DNA from: an uncultured Flavobacterium sp.
GTDB taxonomy: Bacteria > Bacteroidota > Bacteroidia > Flavobacteriales > Flavobacteriaceae
Length of the DNA stretch: 64,000 nt
Direction: 5' to 3'
NCBI GenBank assembly: GCA_943912855.1
Contig: CALTVC010000003.1
Span: 62,001 to 126,000 of the forward strand
Shown here piece by piece: positions 16,534 through 25,986 of the stretch (positions are counted from its first letter, which is position 1; the number at the start of each line of letters is the position of its first letter). The translations under genes were made by a program, and so were the position numbers. Below the pieces are notes generated by a model, which worked only from the letters and a program-made list of their open reading frames with translations, searched no databases and was not told the DNA's origin.

Positions 16534-17934
16534 CTATAGCGAGTTTATAAACGCCAACAGGTCTTCGCGCTCTTTTGCGGTAAGCTGTTTAAACTTATCC
16601 TTGCTGGCCTGCGCCTCGCCACCGTGCCAAAGTATGGCTTCGGTAACGTTACGGGCACGACCGTCATGCAGTAGCCTTGTATGTTTATTTACAGTATTTA
16701 TAAGCCCTATACCCCATAGTGGCTGGGTACGCCATTCACGCCCGGAGGCAAGGAAATCAGGAGCATTGTCTGATAATCCCTCGCCCATATCATGCAATAG
16801 CATATCTGTATACGGACGGATGGTTTGGTTACGCAGTCCTACTATTTGGTGGCTGTTTCCCGTTTGCATTTTCGGGATATGACATGCCACACAGTTCATG
16901 TCATTAAAAAGTTGCTTGCCACGAAGTACGTTTTGTTCTTTATAGTTTCTTCGGATGGGTACTGATAGCGTTTGGCTGTACAGCACCACCTTATTAAAAC
17001 TGGCTTCGGTAATCTCTGGAGAACCACCGTTTGGTATGGCATTGCAGTCTACACCCGGAGGACAAATTTCATCAGGGAAAATAGGCGATGTAATGCCCAT
17101 ATCATTTACAAAAGCGGCAGCCACTTGTTGTTTTATGTCCGGCTGGTTAGCCTTCCACCCAAAGCGACCCATTCTTGTAGAGTTACTCGCCACATCGTGT
17201 ACATAGTTGGCACGCCCGGAAATACCATCTCCGTTAGCATCGTTTTCATCTGCAAAACCTAAGAGCGTAGATTCGTCTACGGCTTCAAGCAAGCCCAGTC
17301 CCATTACCTGGTTAGCCACACGTGGTGAAATCAGGTGTCCGGTAGCTAATGGACCATAACCCAAGTTGCCAATATTATAAGTAGGTTTTTGTAACGTAAC
17401 CACAGTACCATCTGCAAGAGTTTCGGTTATACTCTGGTAGGTAATGGTATACGTACCTTTTACGATTTGCCCTCCAATGGCATTATCCTGCAACTGATGT
17501 CCATATATAGGGTCTGATATGGCTGCGCCAAAGGCATCGGTTCCGGGCAGGCTTATACGCATAAGCAGACCTTTGCCCATTTCACCATCAGACAAAGGCG
17601 GGCGACCACGACCATCTTTAAAATGGCAGGCAGCACACGAAATTGCATTAAAAAACGGCCCAAGTCCATCGCGTGCCGTGGTGCTGGACGGTGCCGAAAC
17701 CCAACTTTGACGAAAGAATGAGTTACCCACACCAAAAGCCGTAGCTTCCTCTGTAGAAAGTGACCTTATGGCAAACCCAAAAGCCTCTTCGGTAGCATTG
17801 TCTACCGTAGCAGTTCCTCCGCTGTACTCCTCACCCTCTTCGGCCGTCAGGGGTACGTAATCATCATTCTCATTCTTACAGGCCGACCCTAAAACACTCA
17901 AGGCAAGAAGACAGCCGATTGTAATTTTTTTCAT
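16534..17934 (-). CDS. di-heme oxidoreductase (DHOR) lipoprotein
   Basis: From the ATG at 17934 the protein has 466 residues with a lipobox LGSAC (Cys19). Two c-type heme motifs are visible: CAACH at residues 100-104 and CVACH near residue 345. The family (DUF1111, di-heme thiol oxidoreductase-like) is a periplasmic relative of di-heme peroxidases. In Bacteroidetes it is regularly found beside imelysin genes, as here, which suggests a redox step in iron acquisition; that role is inferred. A stem with a T-run lies just upstream, between it and the imelysin gene. Confidence 0.9.
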   Translation of the reverse strand: MKKITIGCLLALSVLGSACKNENDDYVPLTAEEGEEYSGGTATVDNATEEAFGFAIRSLSTEEATAFGVGNSFFRQSWVSAPSSTTARDGLGPFFNAISCAACHFKDGRGRPPLSDGEMGKGLLMRISLPGTDAFGAAISDPIYGHQLQDNAIGGQIVKGTYTITYQSITETLADGTVVTLQKPTYNIGNLGYGPLATGHLISPRVANQVMGLGLLEAVDESTLLGFADENDANGDGISGRANYVHDVASNSTRMGRFGWKANQPDIKQQVAAAFVNDMGITSPIFPDEICPPGVDCNAIPNGGSPEITEASFNKVVLYSQTLSVPIRRNYKEQNVLRGKQLFNDMNCVACHIPKMQTGNSHQIVGLRNQTIRPYTDMLLHDMGEGLSDNAPDFLASGREWRTQPLWGIGLINTVNKHTRLLHDGRARNVTEAILWHGGEAQASKDKFKQLTAKEREDLLAFINSL

Positions 17935-17945
17935 AGTACTTAAAA

Positions 17946-17980
17946 CCAAAAAAGCGCCGTAAAACTACGGCACTTTTTCC
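17946..17980 (-). terminator. terminator or attenuator between imelysin and DHOR
   Basis: GCCGTA (17956-17961) and TACGGC (17966-17971), extended by AGTG/CGCT pairing, are followed on the minus strand by TTTTTTGG. It lies 12 bp before the DHOR ATG, so it would lower DHOR expression relative to imelysin. Confidence 0.7.
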
Positions 17981-18006
17981 ACAACTATTTAACTATTAAA
18001 TCAAAA

Positions 18007-19170
18007 CTATGGATTTACTCTTAAACCAAGAGCCACAGAACCTGCAATAAGGTTAGGACCAAGATTATCCCTTAGGGATTCGTAAGCAAGTTTTACTTTT
18101 GCACCTTCTGCAGAACCTTCACCACCAGAAATAGCATAATCAAATGGTATTGCCATGGCCGCTACTTTAGTATTTGCAGCTGTAATGGCAGCCTCTGTAC
18201 TGGTGTAGAAGTTACTGTTTGCTTTTTGTACAAGGTCGGCAAGCGATGGACCACTGATGTTACCATACTCACCGTGGTATACATTTATAATACCTTGAAG
18301 GTTAAGTGCAATATCCCTGTGAGTATTGTCGCTAAAGCAGCTGTGCTCATCTTCCTGGTCGTGGTTGTCCAGGGCTACTGCCATACGTTCTACCGGAAGT
18401 TCAGATGTTACAAGTGTAGCAATGCCCAGGTAAATATTTGTAAGCGCAGTATCTTCATTTAGTCCAAGGAATGTACTCCTGTAGCTTCCGCCCGGTTTCC
18501 AAAGGTCTACCAGGTACGTAAGGTGATCTATAAGAAGGTCGGCACAAATGTCAAGGTATTGTTTCCTGCGCGCAAAGTTAGGCGCGGTAGTGTAATCAGT
18601 ATATTCTCTTAACCCCGGTAGCTTAACCGATGGATCTGTAAGATCCTGTCCCCATAATAAAAACTCTATGGCATGGTAACCTACACTGATGTTTTTCTCG
18701 CCACCATCTTCGTTAAGGTCTTCCAGAAGTTCTTTTGTAATTGTAGGATAAGTAGCAACATCGTTAATAATACCACCGTATTGAACCGTACCATCGTTGT
18801 CTACGTAATCAATATAGTTTTCGTCTAGTGGCCATGCGTTTAGCAAACCTTCAGGACCATTTTCCTCATCGTCTATAGGGCCGTTTGCAAACCTGAACGC
18901 CTCAGTAGGACCATAGCTCTCACGGGCATCTTTCCATTTTTGTTTCGCGGTATCAAGTCCGGTTGCGCTTGGCGAAGCAGTAAACGCGTTTATGGCTGTT
19001 TTGAGTTCTTCTGCATCAGCTAGAGCATCAGCATAGTTCTGGTACACTATATTGGCGTAGTTCTCTACCACCAGTTGCTTTTCGCTTTTTTTATTGTCGT
19101 CATCGCTACAGGCTGTTATGGCCAGTCCGGCTACAACCAGTGTTCCAAAGGCTACAATCGTTCTTTTCAT
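18007..19170 (-). CDS. imelysin-family iron-regulated lipoprotein (copy 1)
   Basis: The 387-residue protein has a lipobox ITAC and the imelysin (M75, ICMP) signature GYHAIEFLLWGQD near residue 163, which contains the GxHxxE motif. Imelysins are periplasmic or surface iron-associated proteins with two-fold helical architecture; peptidase activity has been questioned. It is divergent from a second imelysin, with a Fur-like palindrome between them. It probably leads into the di-heme oxidoreductase gene. Confidence 0.93.
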   Translation of the reverse strand: MKRTIVAFGTLVVAGLAITACSDDDNKKSEKQLVVENYANIVYQNYADALADAEELKTAINAFTASPSATGLDTAKQKWKDARESYGPTEAFRFANGPIDDEENGPEGLLNAWPLDENYIDYVDNDGTVQYGGIINDVATYPTITKELLEDLNEDGGEKNISVGYHAIEFLLWGQDLTDPSVKLPGLREYTDYTTAPNFARRKQYLDICADLLIDHLTYLVDLWKPGGSYRSTFLGLNEDTALTNIYLGIATLVTSELPVERMAVALDNHDQEDEHSCFSDNTHRDIALNLQGIINVYHGEYGNISGPSLADLVQKANSNFYTSTEAAITAANTKVAAMAIPFDYAISGGEGSAEGAKVKLAYESLRDNLGPNLIAGSVALGLRVNP

Positions 19171-19203
19171 TTTTGGTTTTATTTAGATTTATTAAAAACA
19201 AGG

Positions 19204-19233
19204 CAAATGTATGAACTTTTGTTTAATCCCAAA
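19204..19233 (-). promoter_or_regulatory. promoter of imelysin copy 1
   Basis: On the minus strand TTTG (19230-19233) precedes TACATTTG (19204-19211) by 18 nt, close to consensus spacing. The ATG follows at 19170. Confidence 0.7.
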
Positions 19234-19248
19234 GAAAAGTTAAAAAAT

Positions 19249-19271
19249 TTATTTAGAATAATTATAGATAA
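19249..19271. promoter_or_regulatory. Fur-like 23-nt palindrome between divergent imelysins
   Basis: TTATTTAGAAT-a-ATTATAGATAA is palindromic with two mismatched pairs per arm comparison. Its size and AT-rich dyad fit a Fur operator, and its position between two imelysin genes fits iron control. The identity of the binding protein is inferred. Confidence 0.55.
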
Positions 19272-19286
19272 GTAAAACCTCTTTCA

Positions 19287-19294
19287 TACTTTTG
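19287..19294 (+). promoter_or_regulatory. -7 promoter element of imelysin copy 2
   Basis: TACTTTTG fits TAnnTTTG, 19 nt before the ATG at 19314. The expected -33 position overlaps the end of the Fur-like palindrome. Confidence 0.6.
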
Positions 19295-19313
19295 CTGAAA
19301 TTTTTTCCGAATT

Positions 19314-20426
19314 ATGAAAAAGATAGTCGCGCTATTAAGCATTGTATTGTTTACCGCTGCCTGCTCATCGTCAGACAGTAACGGCAACAGCAATACCGCC
19401 AATTACGATAAAACTGCAGTACTGACCAACTGGGCAGACAACATCATAATACCTACCTACACAGCGTATGACAATGCCAACGCTACACTGCAAACCAGCG
19501 TAAGCACATTTACGGCAACACCAAACGCAGATAACCTTGTGGCTGTACAAACCGCGTGGCTAAACGCATACAAAGTATTTCAGCATGCCGCAATATTTGA
19601 TATTGGCAAGGCAACCAACCTGAGCCTGGTGCTTTCGGCGAACACCTTCCCTACAGATGTTACCGGAATACGTAACAATGTTACCTCAGGCACCTATACA
19701 CTGGGCAGGCCGGCAGAATTTGCACGTCAGGGTTTCCCTGCCCTTGATTATCTGCTGTACGGTCTTGGCACTACTAATGATCAAGTACTTACTTACTATA
19801 CTACAAACACACAGGCAGCTGCCTACAAACAATATCTTACCGCTGTTACTGCCGACCTTAAAAGGGTTTCGGGGCTTATCCTAACCGACTGGAACGGCAG
19901 CTATCGTGATACTTTTATAGCCAATGACAATGCGGTTACAGGTTCACTTAACCACAGCACCAACAACCTTGTAAAGAACATGGAAAAAGACGTACGTAAC
20001 CCTAAGCTAGGGATACCTGCAGGTCTTTTTAGTGCCGGAACACTTTACCCTGATAAAGTAGAGGCATACTACCGCAACAACGTAAGCAAGACATTGCTTA
20101 ACGAAGCGGTAACGGCTTCTAAGAACTTCTTTAACGGTACGTATTATGATGGTACCGGAAGTGGTGCAAGCCTAAAAGGTTATCTTGATGCCGTAGGTGC
20201 CAAATCAGGTGGGCAAAACCTGAGCGATATTATCAATGCGCAATTCAATACGGTACTTACCACAAACAATACCCTGAACGAAAGCTTCAGTACACAGGTT
20301 ACTACAGATAATACCAAGATGATTGCAGCACATACTGCACTTCAAAAACTTGTGGTATACCTTAAACTGGATATGTTTAGCGCACTTAGCCTTACCATAG
20401 ACTACGTAGACGGCGACGGCGATTAA
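19314..20426 (+). CDS. imelysin-family lipoprotein (copy 2)
   Basis: The 370-residue protein has a lipobox TAAC and imelysin features: GFPALDYLLYG near residue 145 in place of the GxHxxE stretch of copy 1, and DWNGSYRDTF. The missing His shows it belongs to a different imelysin subgroup, so the two copies are not redundant. It is the first gene of a plus-strand operon with the HTTM gene (13-bp gap) and the TonB-dependent receptor. Confidence 0.92.
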   Translation: MKKIVALLSIVLFTAACSSSDSNGNSNTANYDKTAVLTNWADNIIIPTYTAYDNANATLQTSVSTFTATPNADNLVAVQTAWLNAYKVFQHAAIFDIGKATNLSLVLSANTFPTDVTGIRNNVTSGTYTLGRPAEFARQGFPALDYLLYGLGTTNDQVLTYYTTNTQAAAYKQYLTAVTADLKRVSGLILTDWNGSYRDTFIANDNAVTGSLNHSTNNLVKNMEKDVRNPKLGIPAGLFSAGTLYPDKVEAYYRNNVSKTLLNEAVTASKNFFNGTYYDGTGSGASLKGYLDAVGAKSGGQNLSDIINAQFNTVLTTNNTLNESFSTQVTTDNTKMIAAHTALQKLVVYLKLDMFSALSLTIDYVDGDGD

Positions 20427-20439
20427 TACTATACTATAG

Positions 20440-21807
20440 ATGCTACGCTCTGTACAGGCCTACCTGAATACTACAACTGATGCCGCTTCGCTTGCTTTTT
20501 ACAGGCTTGCATTCGGCATCATGATGTTTCTGGGCATGGTCCGTTTTGCCCTCAACGGCTGGATAGACAAGTTTTACATAAAGCCTGTTTTTCATTTTAC
20601 GTATTTCGGGTTCAGCTGGGTAAAACCTTTTGGGGTATACACCTATCTGTTATTTATCATCTGCGCGATTTCGGCATTGATGGTCGCTTTTGGGTATCGT
20701 TACAGATTGGGCATCGTCTTGTTTTTCCTGAGCTTTACCTACATAGAGTTGATGGACAAAACCACCTACCTTAACCACTATTACTTCATATCAGTAGTTA
20801 GTTTTGTGCTGATGTTCCTCCCTGCCAATGCTGCTTTTTCGGCAGATGCAAAACGGAATCCGCAACTACAAAGCGATACTGTTCCCCGCTATACCGTAGA
20901 CATCCTGAAACTACTGCTGGGCATTGTATACTTTTACGCGGGCATTGCCAAGCTAAATTCCGACTGGCTATTTAATGCCATGCCACTAAAAATATGGCTT
21001 CCCGCCAATGCCGGATTGCCCTTCATAGGTATCTTAATGGGTAAAACCTGGGCAGCCTATGCCTTTAGCTGGATAGGTGCTATATACGACCTTTCCATCC
21101 CATTTCTGTTATTGAACAAACGTACACGCTGGTTTGCTTTTATACTTGTGGTGGTATTCCATGTACTTACAAGGATATTATTCCCCATCGGGATATTCCC
21201 GTATGTAATGATTGTTTCTACACTGATATTCTTTAGTGCGGGCTTTCATAGGGGAGTTTTAGAGTTTTTGTTTAGAAGTCGGAAGTCCGAGATCGGAAGT
21301 CCGATGAGAGACCGTGAACCACAAACCATAAACCATAAACCACAAACAGCAACGGCAGTTTTTTTGGCTGTGTTTGTAATCATACAATTACTTTTTCCGT
21401 TCCGTTACCTTTGCTACCCGGGCGAGTTGTTCTGGACTGAGGAAGGTTTCCGTTTTTCATGGCGGGTTATGCTTATGGAAAAAGCAGGCTATGCGCAGTT
21501 TACCGTAAACGACCCCAAGACCGGAAAGTTTGTAGTGGTAGACAATACTGAATTCCTTACTCGTTTCCAGGAGAAACAAATGTCATTTCAGCCCGATTTC
21601 ATTTTGGAATACGCTCATTTTTTACACGACCATTATCAGAAAAAAGGCATGGCCGACCCCGAAGTACGCGTAAGCAGCTTCGTAGGCCTGAATGGCAGGC
21701 TGAGCCGCCCCTATATAGACCCAAACGTTAACCTTGCAAAACAAGATGAATCATTTAGTCACAAAACCTGGATACTGCCGTTTAACGACAGCATCGGTGG
21801 TTTTTAG
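20440..21807 (+). CDS. HTTM-domain membrane protein (vitamin K-dependent carboxylase-like)
   Basis: The 455-residue protein has several membrane helices in its first 270 residues with the HTTM signatures LAFGIMMFLGMVRF, TTYLNHYYF and FYAGIAKLN, then a further helix and a soluble C-terminus. HTTM proteins resemble gamma-glutamyl carboxylase; bacterial substrates are mostly unknown. Residues 279-304 are encoded by a string of intergenic repeat words and lie in a loop. The 3' end overlaps the receptor gene by 62 bp, which implies coupled translation. Confidence 0.9.
   Translation: MLRSVQAYLNTTTDAASLAFYRLAFGIMMFLGMVRFALNGWIDKFYIKPVFHFTYFGFSWVKPFGVYTYLLFIICAISALMVAFGYRYRLGIVLFFLSFTYIELMDKTTYLNHYYFISVVSFVLMFLPANAAFSADAKRNPQLQSDTVPRYTVDILKLLLGIVYFYAGIAKLNSDWLFNAMPLKIWLPANAGLPFIGILMGKTWAAYAFSWIGAIYDLSIPFLLLNKRTRWFAFILVVVFHVLTRILFPIGIFPYVMIVSTLIFFSAGFHRGVLEFLFRSRKSEIGSPMRDREPQTINHKPQTATAVFLAVFVIIQLLFPFRYLCYPGELFWTEEGFRFSWRVMLMEKAGYAQFTVNDPKTGKFVVVDNTEFLTRFQEKQMSFQPDFILEYAHFLHDHYQKKGMADPEVRVSSFVGLNGRLSRPYIDPNVNLAKQDESFSHKTWILPFNDSIGGF
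21278..21355 (+). repeat. intergenic-type repeat words inside the HTTM coding sequence
   Basis: GAAGTCGGAAGTCCGAGATC (inverse of ACTTCCGGATCTCGGAC at 40.84 kb) is followed by GAACCACAAACCATAAACCA, which matches the intergenic string at 8262-8280. The reading frame stays open. Confidence 0.75.
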
Positions 21808-24217
21808 CATACTGCTGTTATTACTTACACTTGCTGCCAATGCGCAAACAGGCAACATCAAAGGTACGGTTACCACTGAAGACGGTACGCCGCTAAACAA
21901 TGTACAGGTTATAAACACCACCCTGAACACAGCAACGGTTACAGATACTAACGGCGCTTTTATCATTGAGGCAGGTGCTACAGCACACCTCACCGTATAT
22001 ACCGAAAACTATGAAATCACGGAACTTGATGTAACTTCCGGTCAGGCAAGCGTTACGATTGCGCTAAAGAAAATTACCCAACTGAATGAGGTGGTTGTAG
22101 AACGCAATCGACAGAAACTTTCGGTAATGGATCATCTTAAAGACGTGGAGGGTACAAATATCTATGCCGGTAAAAAAACCGAAGTGATTACCATAGACCG
22201 CCTGGTAGCTAACAAGGCTGTAGGAACCATGCGCCAGATTTATGCCCAGGTGGTGGGACTTACCTTTAACGAAGGTGCCGAGGGCGGACTTCAGCTGAAC
22301 ATAGGCGGACGCGGGCTTAACCCGAACCGTACCAGCAACTTTAATACCCGCCAAAACGGTTACGATATTAGTGCCGATGTTTTGGGTTACCCCGAAAGCT
22401 ATTACACCCCTCCTGCAGAAGGCGTGGAAAAAATCCAGGTAGTACGCGGTGCTGCTTCGTTACAGTATGGCACACAGTTTGGCGGATTGGTAAATTTTGT
22501 AATGCACCAGCCATCTAAAAAGCCTATTGAAGTAATACAACGTAATACGGCGGGTTCGTACGGGTTGTTTACCAACTTTACGAGTGTGAGCGGTACGGAA
22601 AAGAAATTCAGCTTTTATACCTTCTTTAATTATAAACAGGGTGATGGCTTCAGGCCGAATGCCAACTTTAACAGCCGTAACTTTTTCATTAACCTGAATT
22701 ATAAGTTTACCGAAAAAACATCGTTGCACTTTGATTATACCTTGTTTGATTATCTTGCCAAACAGCCCGGTGGCCTTACCGACCTGATGTTTCACCAGGA
22801 TATGCTACAGAGCAACCGTACGCGCAACTGGTTTGGTGTTAACTGGAACCTCTTCAACCTGAAGCTGGAACATAAGTTTACCGAAAATGCCAACTTTACC
22901 GTGCAGTTCTTTGGGCTTGATGCCAGTCGTGAAACCGTGGGTTACCTGAGCAACCGCGTTAGTAGTGCGGATATTCCGGATACAGGGCGCGACCTGATTA
23001 AAGGCAAGTTCGTGAACTGGGGTACTGAGGCAAAATTCCTGCAACAGTACACCATTAAAGGACAAAAGAGCGCCTTCCTTATCGGGGCTAAATATTACCA
23101 GGCACAAAACACGGGTTACCAAGGCCCGGGCAGTAGTGGCAGCGATGCCAACTTCACCCCTGCTACAACTGAGTTCCCTTACTACGCCAACCAAAGTGAC
23201 TATAAATACCCGAACCTGAACGTGGCGTTGTTTGCCGAGAACATGTTCAGGCTGTCGCCAAAGTTTACCATAACTTCGGGCATCAGATACGAGAACATTA
23301 ATACCAAATCACAGGGCTACTGGCGTCGTATAAACACGGACCTTGCCGGAAACATTCTCCTGGACCAACGCGAGGATGAAAACGTAACCAAAAACCGTAA
23401 CTTCTTCCTGGCGGGTATTGGCTTTAGCTATAAGCCTACTCAAAAGACGGAACTTTACGCTAATATTTCGCAAAACTACCGTTCGGTTACCTTTAGCGAC
23501 ATCCGTACCGCCATGCCGGGGCTTGTCATAGACCCTAACATTACCGACGAAAAAGGCTTTACCAGCGACATTGGTCTACGTGGAAAAATAGACGACCGCT
23601 TTAGCTACGACACTAACGTATATGCCCTACTTTACAACGACAAAATAGGCGAATACCAAAGGGCAAATCCTAATGGCAGTGGTGCTCCTGTACGTTACCG
23701 CAGTAATATAGGTACTGCCATAACCTACGGATGGGAAGCGCTTGCCGACTGGAATATTAGCAATACACTCTTTAAGGATAATAAAAATTTTATTTGGAAT
23801 GTCTTTGTAAACAATGCCCTTACCGATAGCCGTTACCTGAAAAGTGATGCTCCTAACATTAAAGGAAACAACGTGGAGTTTGTGCCATTAATTAACCTGA
23901 AAACAGGCAGTACTGTAGGTTGGGGTAACTTTAAGGCATCGGTACAGCTTACGTATGTATCGAAACAATTTACAGACAGCAACAACAGTACTGCCAGTGA
24001 AACAGACAATACTTATGGTGTGTTTGGAGAAATACCATCGTACTATGTAGCTGATCTCTCTGCGTCGTATACATGGAACTGGCTGAAGTTGGAAGCAGGC
24101 ATTAATAACTTTACCAATAATTATTATTTTACGCGCAGGGCTACGGGCTATCCGGGTCCGGGTATACTGCCCAGCGAACCACGTACGTTCTACACTACAT
24201 TACAGATAAAATTATAA
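21746..24217 (+). CDS. TonB-dependent outer-membrane receptor, FecA-like
   Basis: From the ATG at 21746 the protein has 823 residues. A signal peptide ends AANAQ, followed by a carboxypeptidase-like regulatory domain (GNIKGTVTTEDG), a TonB-box-like LNEVVVER, a plug domain (VVRGAASLQYG, GGLVNFV) and a 22-strand barrel ending in LQIKL. The EANPNRTSNFN-type start of the plug is closest to ferric siderophore or citrate receptors. In this cluster it is the likely outer-membrane iron port; the ligand is not determinable. Confidence 0.92.
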   Translation: MNHLVTKPGYCRLTTASVVFSILLLLLTLAANAQTGNIKGTVTTEDGTPLNNVQVINTTLNTATVTDTNGAFIIEAGATAHLTVYTENYEITELDVTSGQASVTIALKKITQLNEVVVERNRQKLSVMDHLKDVEGTNIYAGKKTEVITIDRLVANKAVGTMRQIYAQVVGLTFNEGAEGGLQLNIGGRGLNPNRTSNFNTRQNGYDISADVLGYPESYYTPPAEGVEKIQVVRGAASLQYGTQFGGLVNFVMHQPSKKPIEVIQRNTAGSYGLFTNFTSVSGTEKKFSFYTFFNYKQGDGFRPNANFNSRNFFINLNYKFTEKTSLHFDYTLFDYLAKQPGGLTDLMFHQDMLQSNRTRNWFGVNWNLFNLKLEHKFTENANFTVQFFGLDASRETVGYLSNRVSSADIPDTGRDLIKGKFVNWGTEAKFLQQYTIKGQKSAFLIGAKYYQAQNTGYQGPGSSGSDANFTPATTEFPYYANQSDYKYPNLNVALFAENMFRLSPKFTITSGIRYENINTKSQGYWRRINTDLAGNILLDQREDENVTKNRNFFLAGIGFSYKPTQKTELYANISQNYRSVTFSDIRTAMPGLVIDPNITDEKGFTSDIGLRGKIDDRFSYDTNVYALLYNDKIGEYQRANPNGSGAPVRYRSNIGTAITYGWEALADWNISNTLFKDNKNFIWNVFVNNALTDSRYLKSDAPNIKGNNVEFVPLINLKTGSTVGWGNFKASVQLTYVSKQFTDSNNSTASETDNTYGVFGEIPSYYVADLSASYTWNWLKLEAGINNFTNNYYFTRRATGYPGPGILPSEPRTFYTTLQIKL

Positions 24218-24311
24218 ATCGGTACAGAATAACGTAAGAGCCTGTTTAAGCTGTCAATAATAATACTTTATTTTGTAACCCGTACATATACACCGGATAA
24301 CAGATAAAGCA

Positions 24312-25274
24312 ATGACACAAGGAAAACAGCCACAACAAAAGACAGAACTGCACCCACGAAACATAAACCGTGGACCATATGACCTGCCTGCCCTTATTGC
24401 GGCTGTACCATCGCTGTCGCAGTATATTATACCAAATAAATTCGGGCAGGATAGTATTGACTTTTCTAATCCGGTGGCTGTAAAGTTGCTAAACCAGGCT
24501 TTGCTGCATCATTATTACGGCATTGCCCACTGGCAGTTTCCTGATGCTAATTTATGTCCTCCCATTCCGGGCAGGGCAGACTACATACACTATATCGCAG
24601 ATTTGCTCATGCAGAGTAATTTCGGACGACTACCTGCCGGAAATAAAATTACCTGTATGGACATCGGTACAGGCGCAAGCTGCATTTACCCTATTTTGGG
24701 CGTGGTAGCATACGACTGGAATTTCATTGGTATCGACATCGATGTAGCATCTTTGGCCTCGGCAGAAAACATAGTTTCGGCTAATGAAAGCCTGAAAGAC
24801 AAAATACAACTTCGTCTGCAGAGCAACCCAAAGTCTATTTTCACAGGCATTATAAACCCTCAGGATAAAATAGATGTTACTGTATGCAATCCGCCGTTTC
24901 ATGCCTCCGCAGAAGACGCCATAAAAGGTACGCAACGTAAGGTGAAAAACCTTTCGGGTAAGAAAACTACAACGCCTGTACTCAACTTTGCAGGAGTTAG
25001 CAACGAACTGATTTATGAAGGTGGCGAGCTGGCTTTTATACTTACTATGGTTAAGGAAAGTAAGCTGGTGGCAAAAAACTGCTTTTGGTTTACCACACTG
25101 GTTTCTAAACAATCTAACCTAAAAGGGATTTACAAAGCATTAGAAAAAGCGAATGCCAGGCAGGTAAAGACCATAGAAATGGGCACCGGAAACAAATCGG
25201 CACGTGTGGTAGCTTGGACATTTTTATCTGATGAGGAGCAGAAGCAATGGCGCTCAACCCGCTGGAAAGTTTAG
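24312..25274 (+). CDS. rlmF: RlmF, 23S rRNA adenine-1618 N6-methyltransferase
   Basis: The 320-residue protein starts with the family-specific LHPRNINRGPYDLPALI. It has DIGTGASCIYPILG as the SAM-binding motif I near residue 117 and CNPPFHAS near residue 192 as the catalytic NPPF motif of N6-adenine methyltransferases. RlmF modifies A1618 (E. coli numbering) in large-subunit rRNA. Length and motifs are normal. It stands alone between the receptor and DUF4256 genes. Confidence 0.93.
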   Translation: MTQGKQPQQKTELHPRNINRGPYDLPALIAAVPSLSQYIIPNKFGQDSIDFSNPVAVKLLNQALLHHYYGIAHWQFPDANLCPPIPGRADYIHYIADLLMQSNFGRLPAGNKITCMDIGTGASCIYPILGVVAYDWNFIGIDIDVASLASAENIVSANESLKDKIQLRLQSNPKSIFTGIINPQDKIDVTVCNPPFHASAEDAIKGTQRKVKNLSGKKTTTPVLNFAGVSNELIYEGGELAFILTMVKESKLVAKNCFWFTTLVSKQSNLKGIYKALEKANARQVKTIEMGTGNKSARVVAWTFLSDEEQKQWRSTRWKV

Positions 25275-25360
25275 CAAAACCTCTTATCGCTTTTTTTGTT
25301 TTATATTTAGTATAGAAAATGTAGTGCAAAATATTGCCCTTCAAAAAAACACAACAGGAA

Positions 25361-25921
25361 ATGAGCAACAAAAAACTTTCTCCAGACCTTCGGGATGCCT
25401 TTTTAACTACGCTTGAAAAGCGTTTTGAAAAACATACCAAACGACATGAGGGTATTGCCTGGGCAGATGTATTAGCCAGACTTTTGGCAAACGAAGAAAA
25501 GCTTTGGTCGTTAAACGAAATGGAGGAAACCGGTGGCGAACCCGATGTGGTAGGACAAGATACCAAAACCGGCGCGTTTATATTTTTTGACTGCGCGGCA
25601 GAAAGTCCTAAAGGGCGCCGTAGCACCTGCTATGACCTTAAAGCGCTTGAAGAACGAAAGGAACACAAACCTCAGCACGATGCGTTAAGCCTTGCCGATG
25701 CCATGGGTATTAAAATATTAAATGAAGAGCAATACAGGCAACTGCAGGAACTCGGTGAGTTTGACCTGAAAACATCGAGTTGGATAGAAACGCCTGAAGA
25801 TATACGCAAACTGGGCGGTGCCATTTTTGCCGATCGCAGGTACAATACCGTTTTTGTATACCACAACGGCGCATCGTCTTACTATGCAGCAAGAGGATTC
25901 AGGGGATGCCTTTATGTATAA
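25361..25921 (+). CDS. DUF4256-family protein
   Basis: From the ATG at 25361 the protein has 186 residues. GGEPDVVGQD, FFDCAAESPKGRRS and the C-terminal RFRG-like ARGFRGCLYV match DUF4256. It is a soluble cytoplasmic protein of unknown function. A longer in-frame start at 25334 adds residues unlike the family and is not preferred. Confidence 0.85.
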   Translation: MSNKKLSPDLRDAFLTTLEKRFEKHTKRHEGIAWADVLARLLANEEKLWSLNEMEETGGEPDVVGQDTKTGAFIFFDCAAESPKGRRSTCYDLKALEERKEHKPQHDALSLADAMGIKILNEEQYRQLQELGEFDLKTSSWIETPEDIRKLGGAIFADRRYNTVFVYHNGASSYYAARGFRGCLYV

Positions 25922-25954
25922 TTGTATCGAATTATAAACCCTATATAAAAGCAA

Positions 25955-25978
25955 AAACTCCGGCATATACCGGAGTTT
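25955..25978. terminator. bidirectional terminator
   Basis: AAACTCCGG-catata-CCGGAGTTT is a perfect 9-bp stem between convergent genes. Confidence 0.85.
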
Positions 25979-25986
25979 CTTATTTA

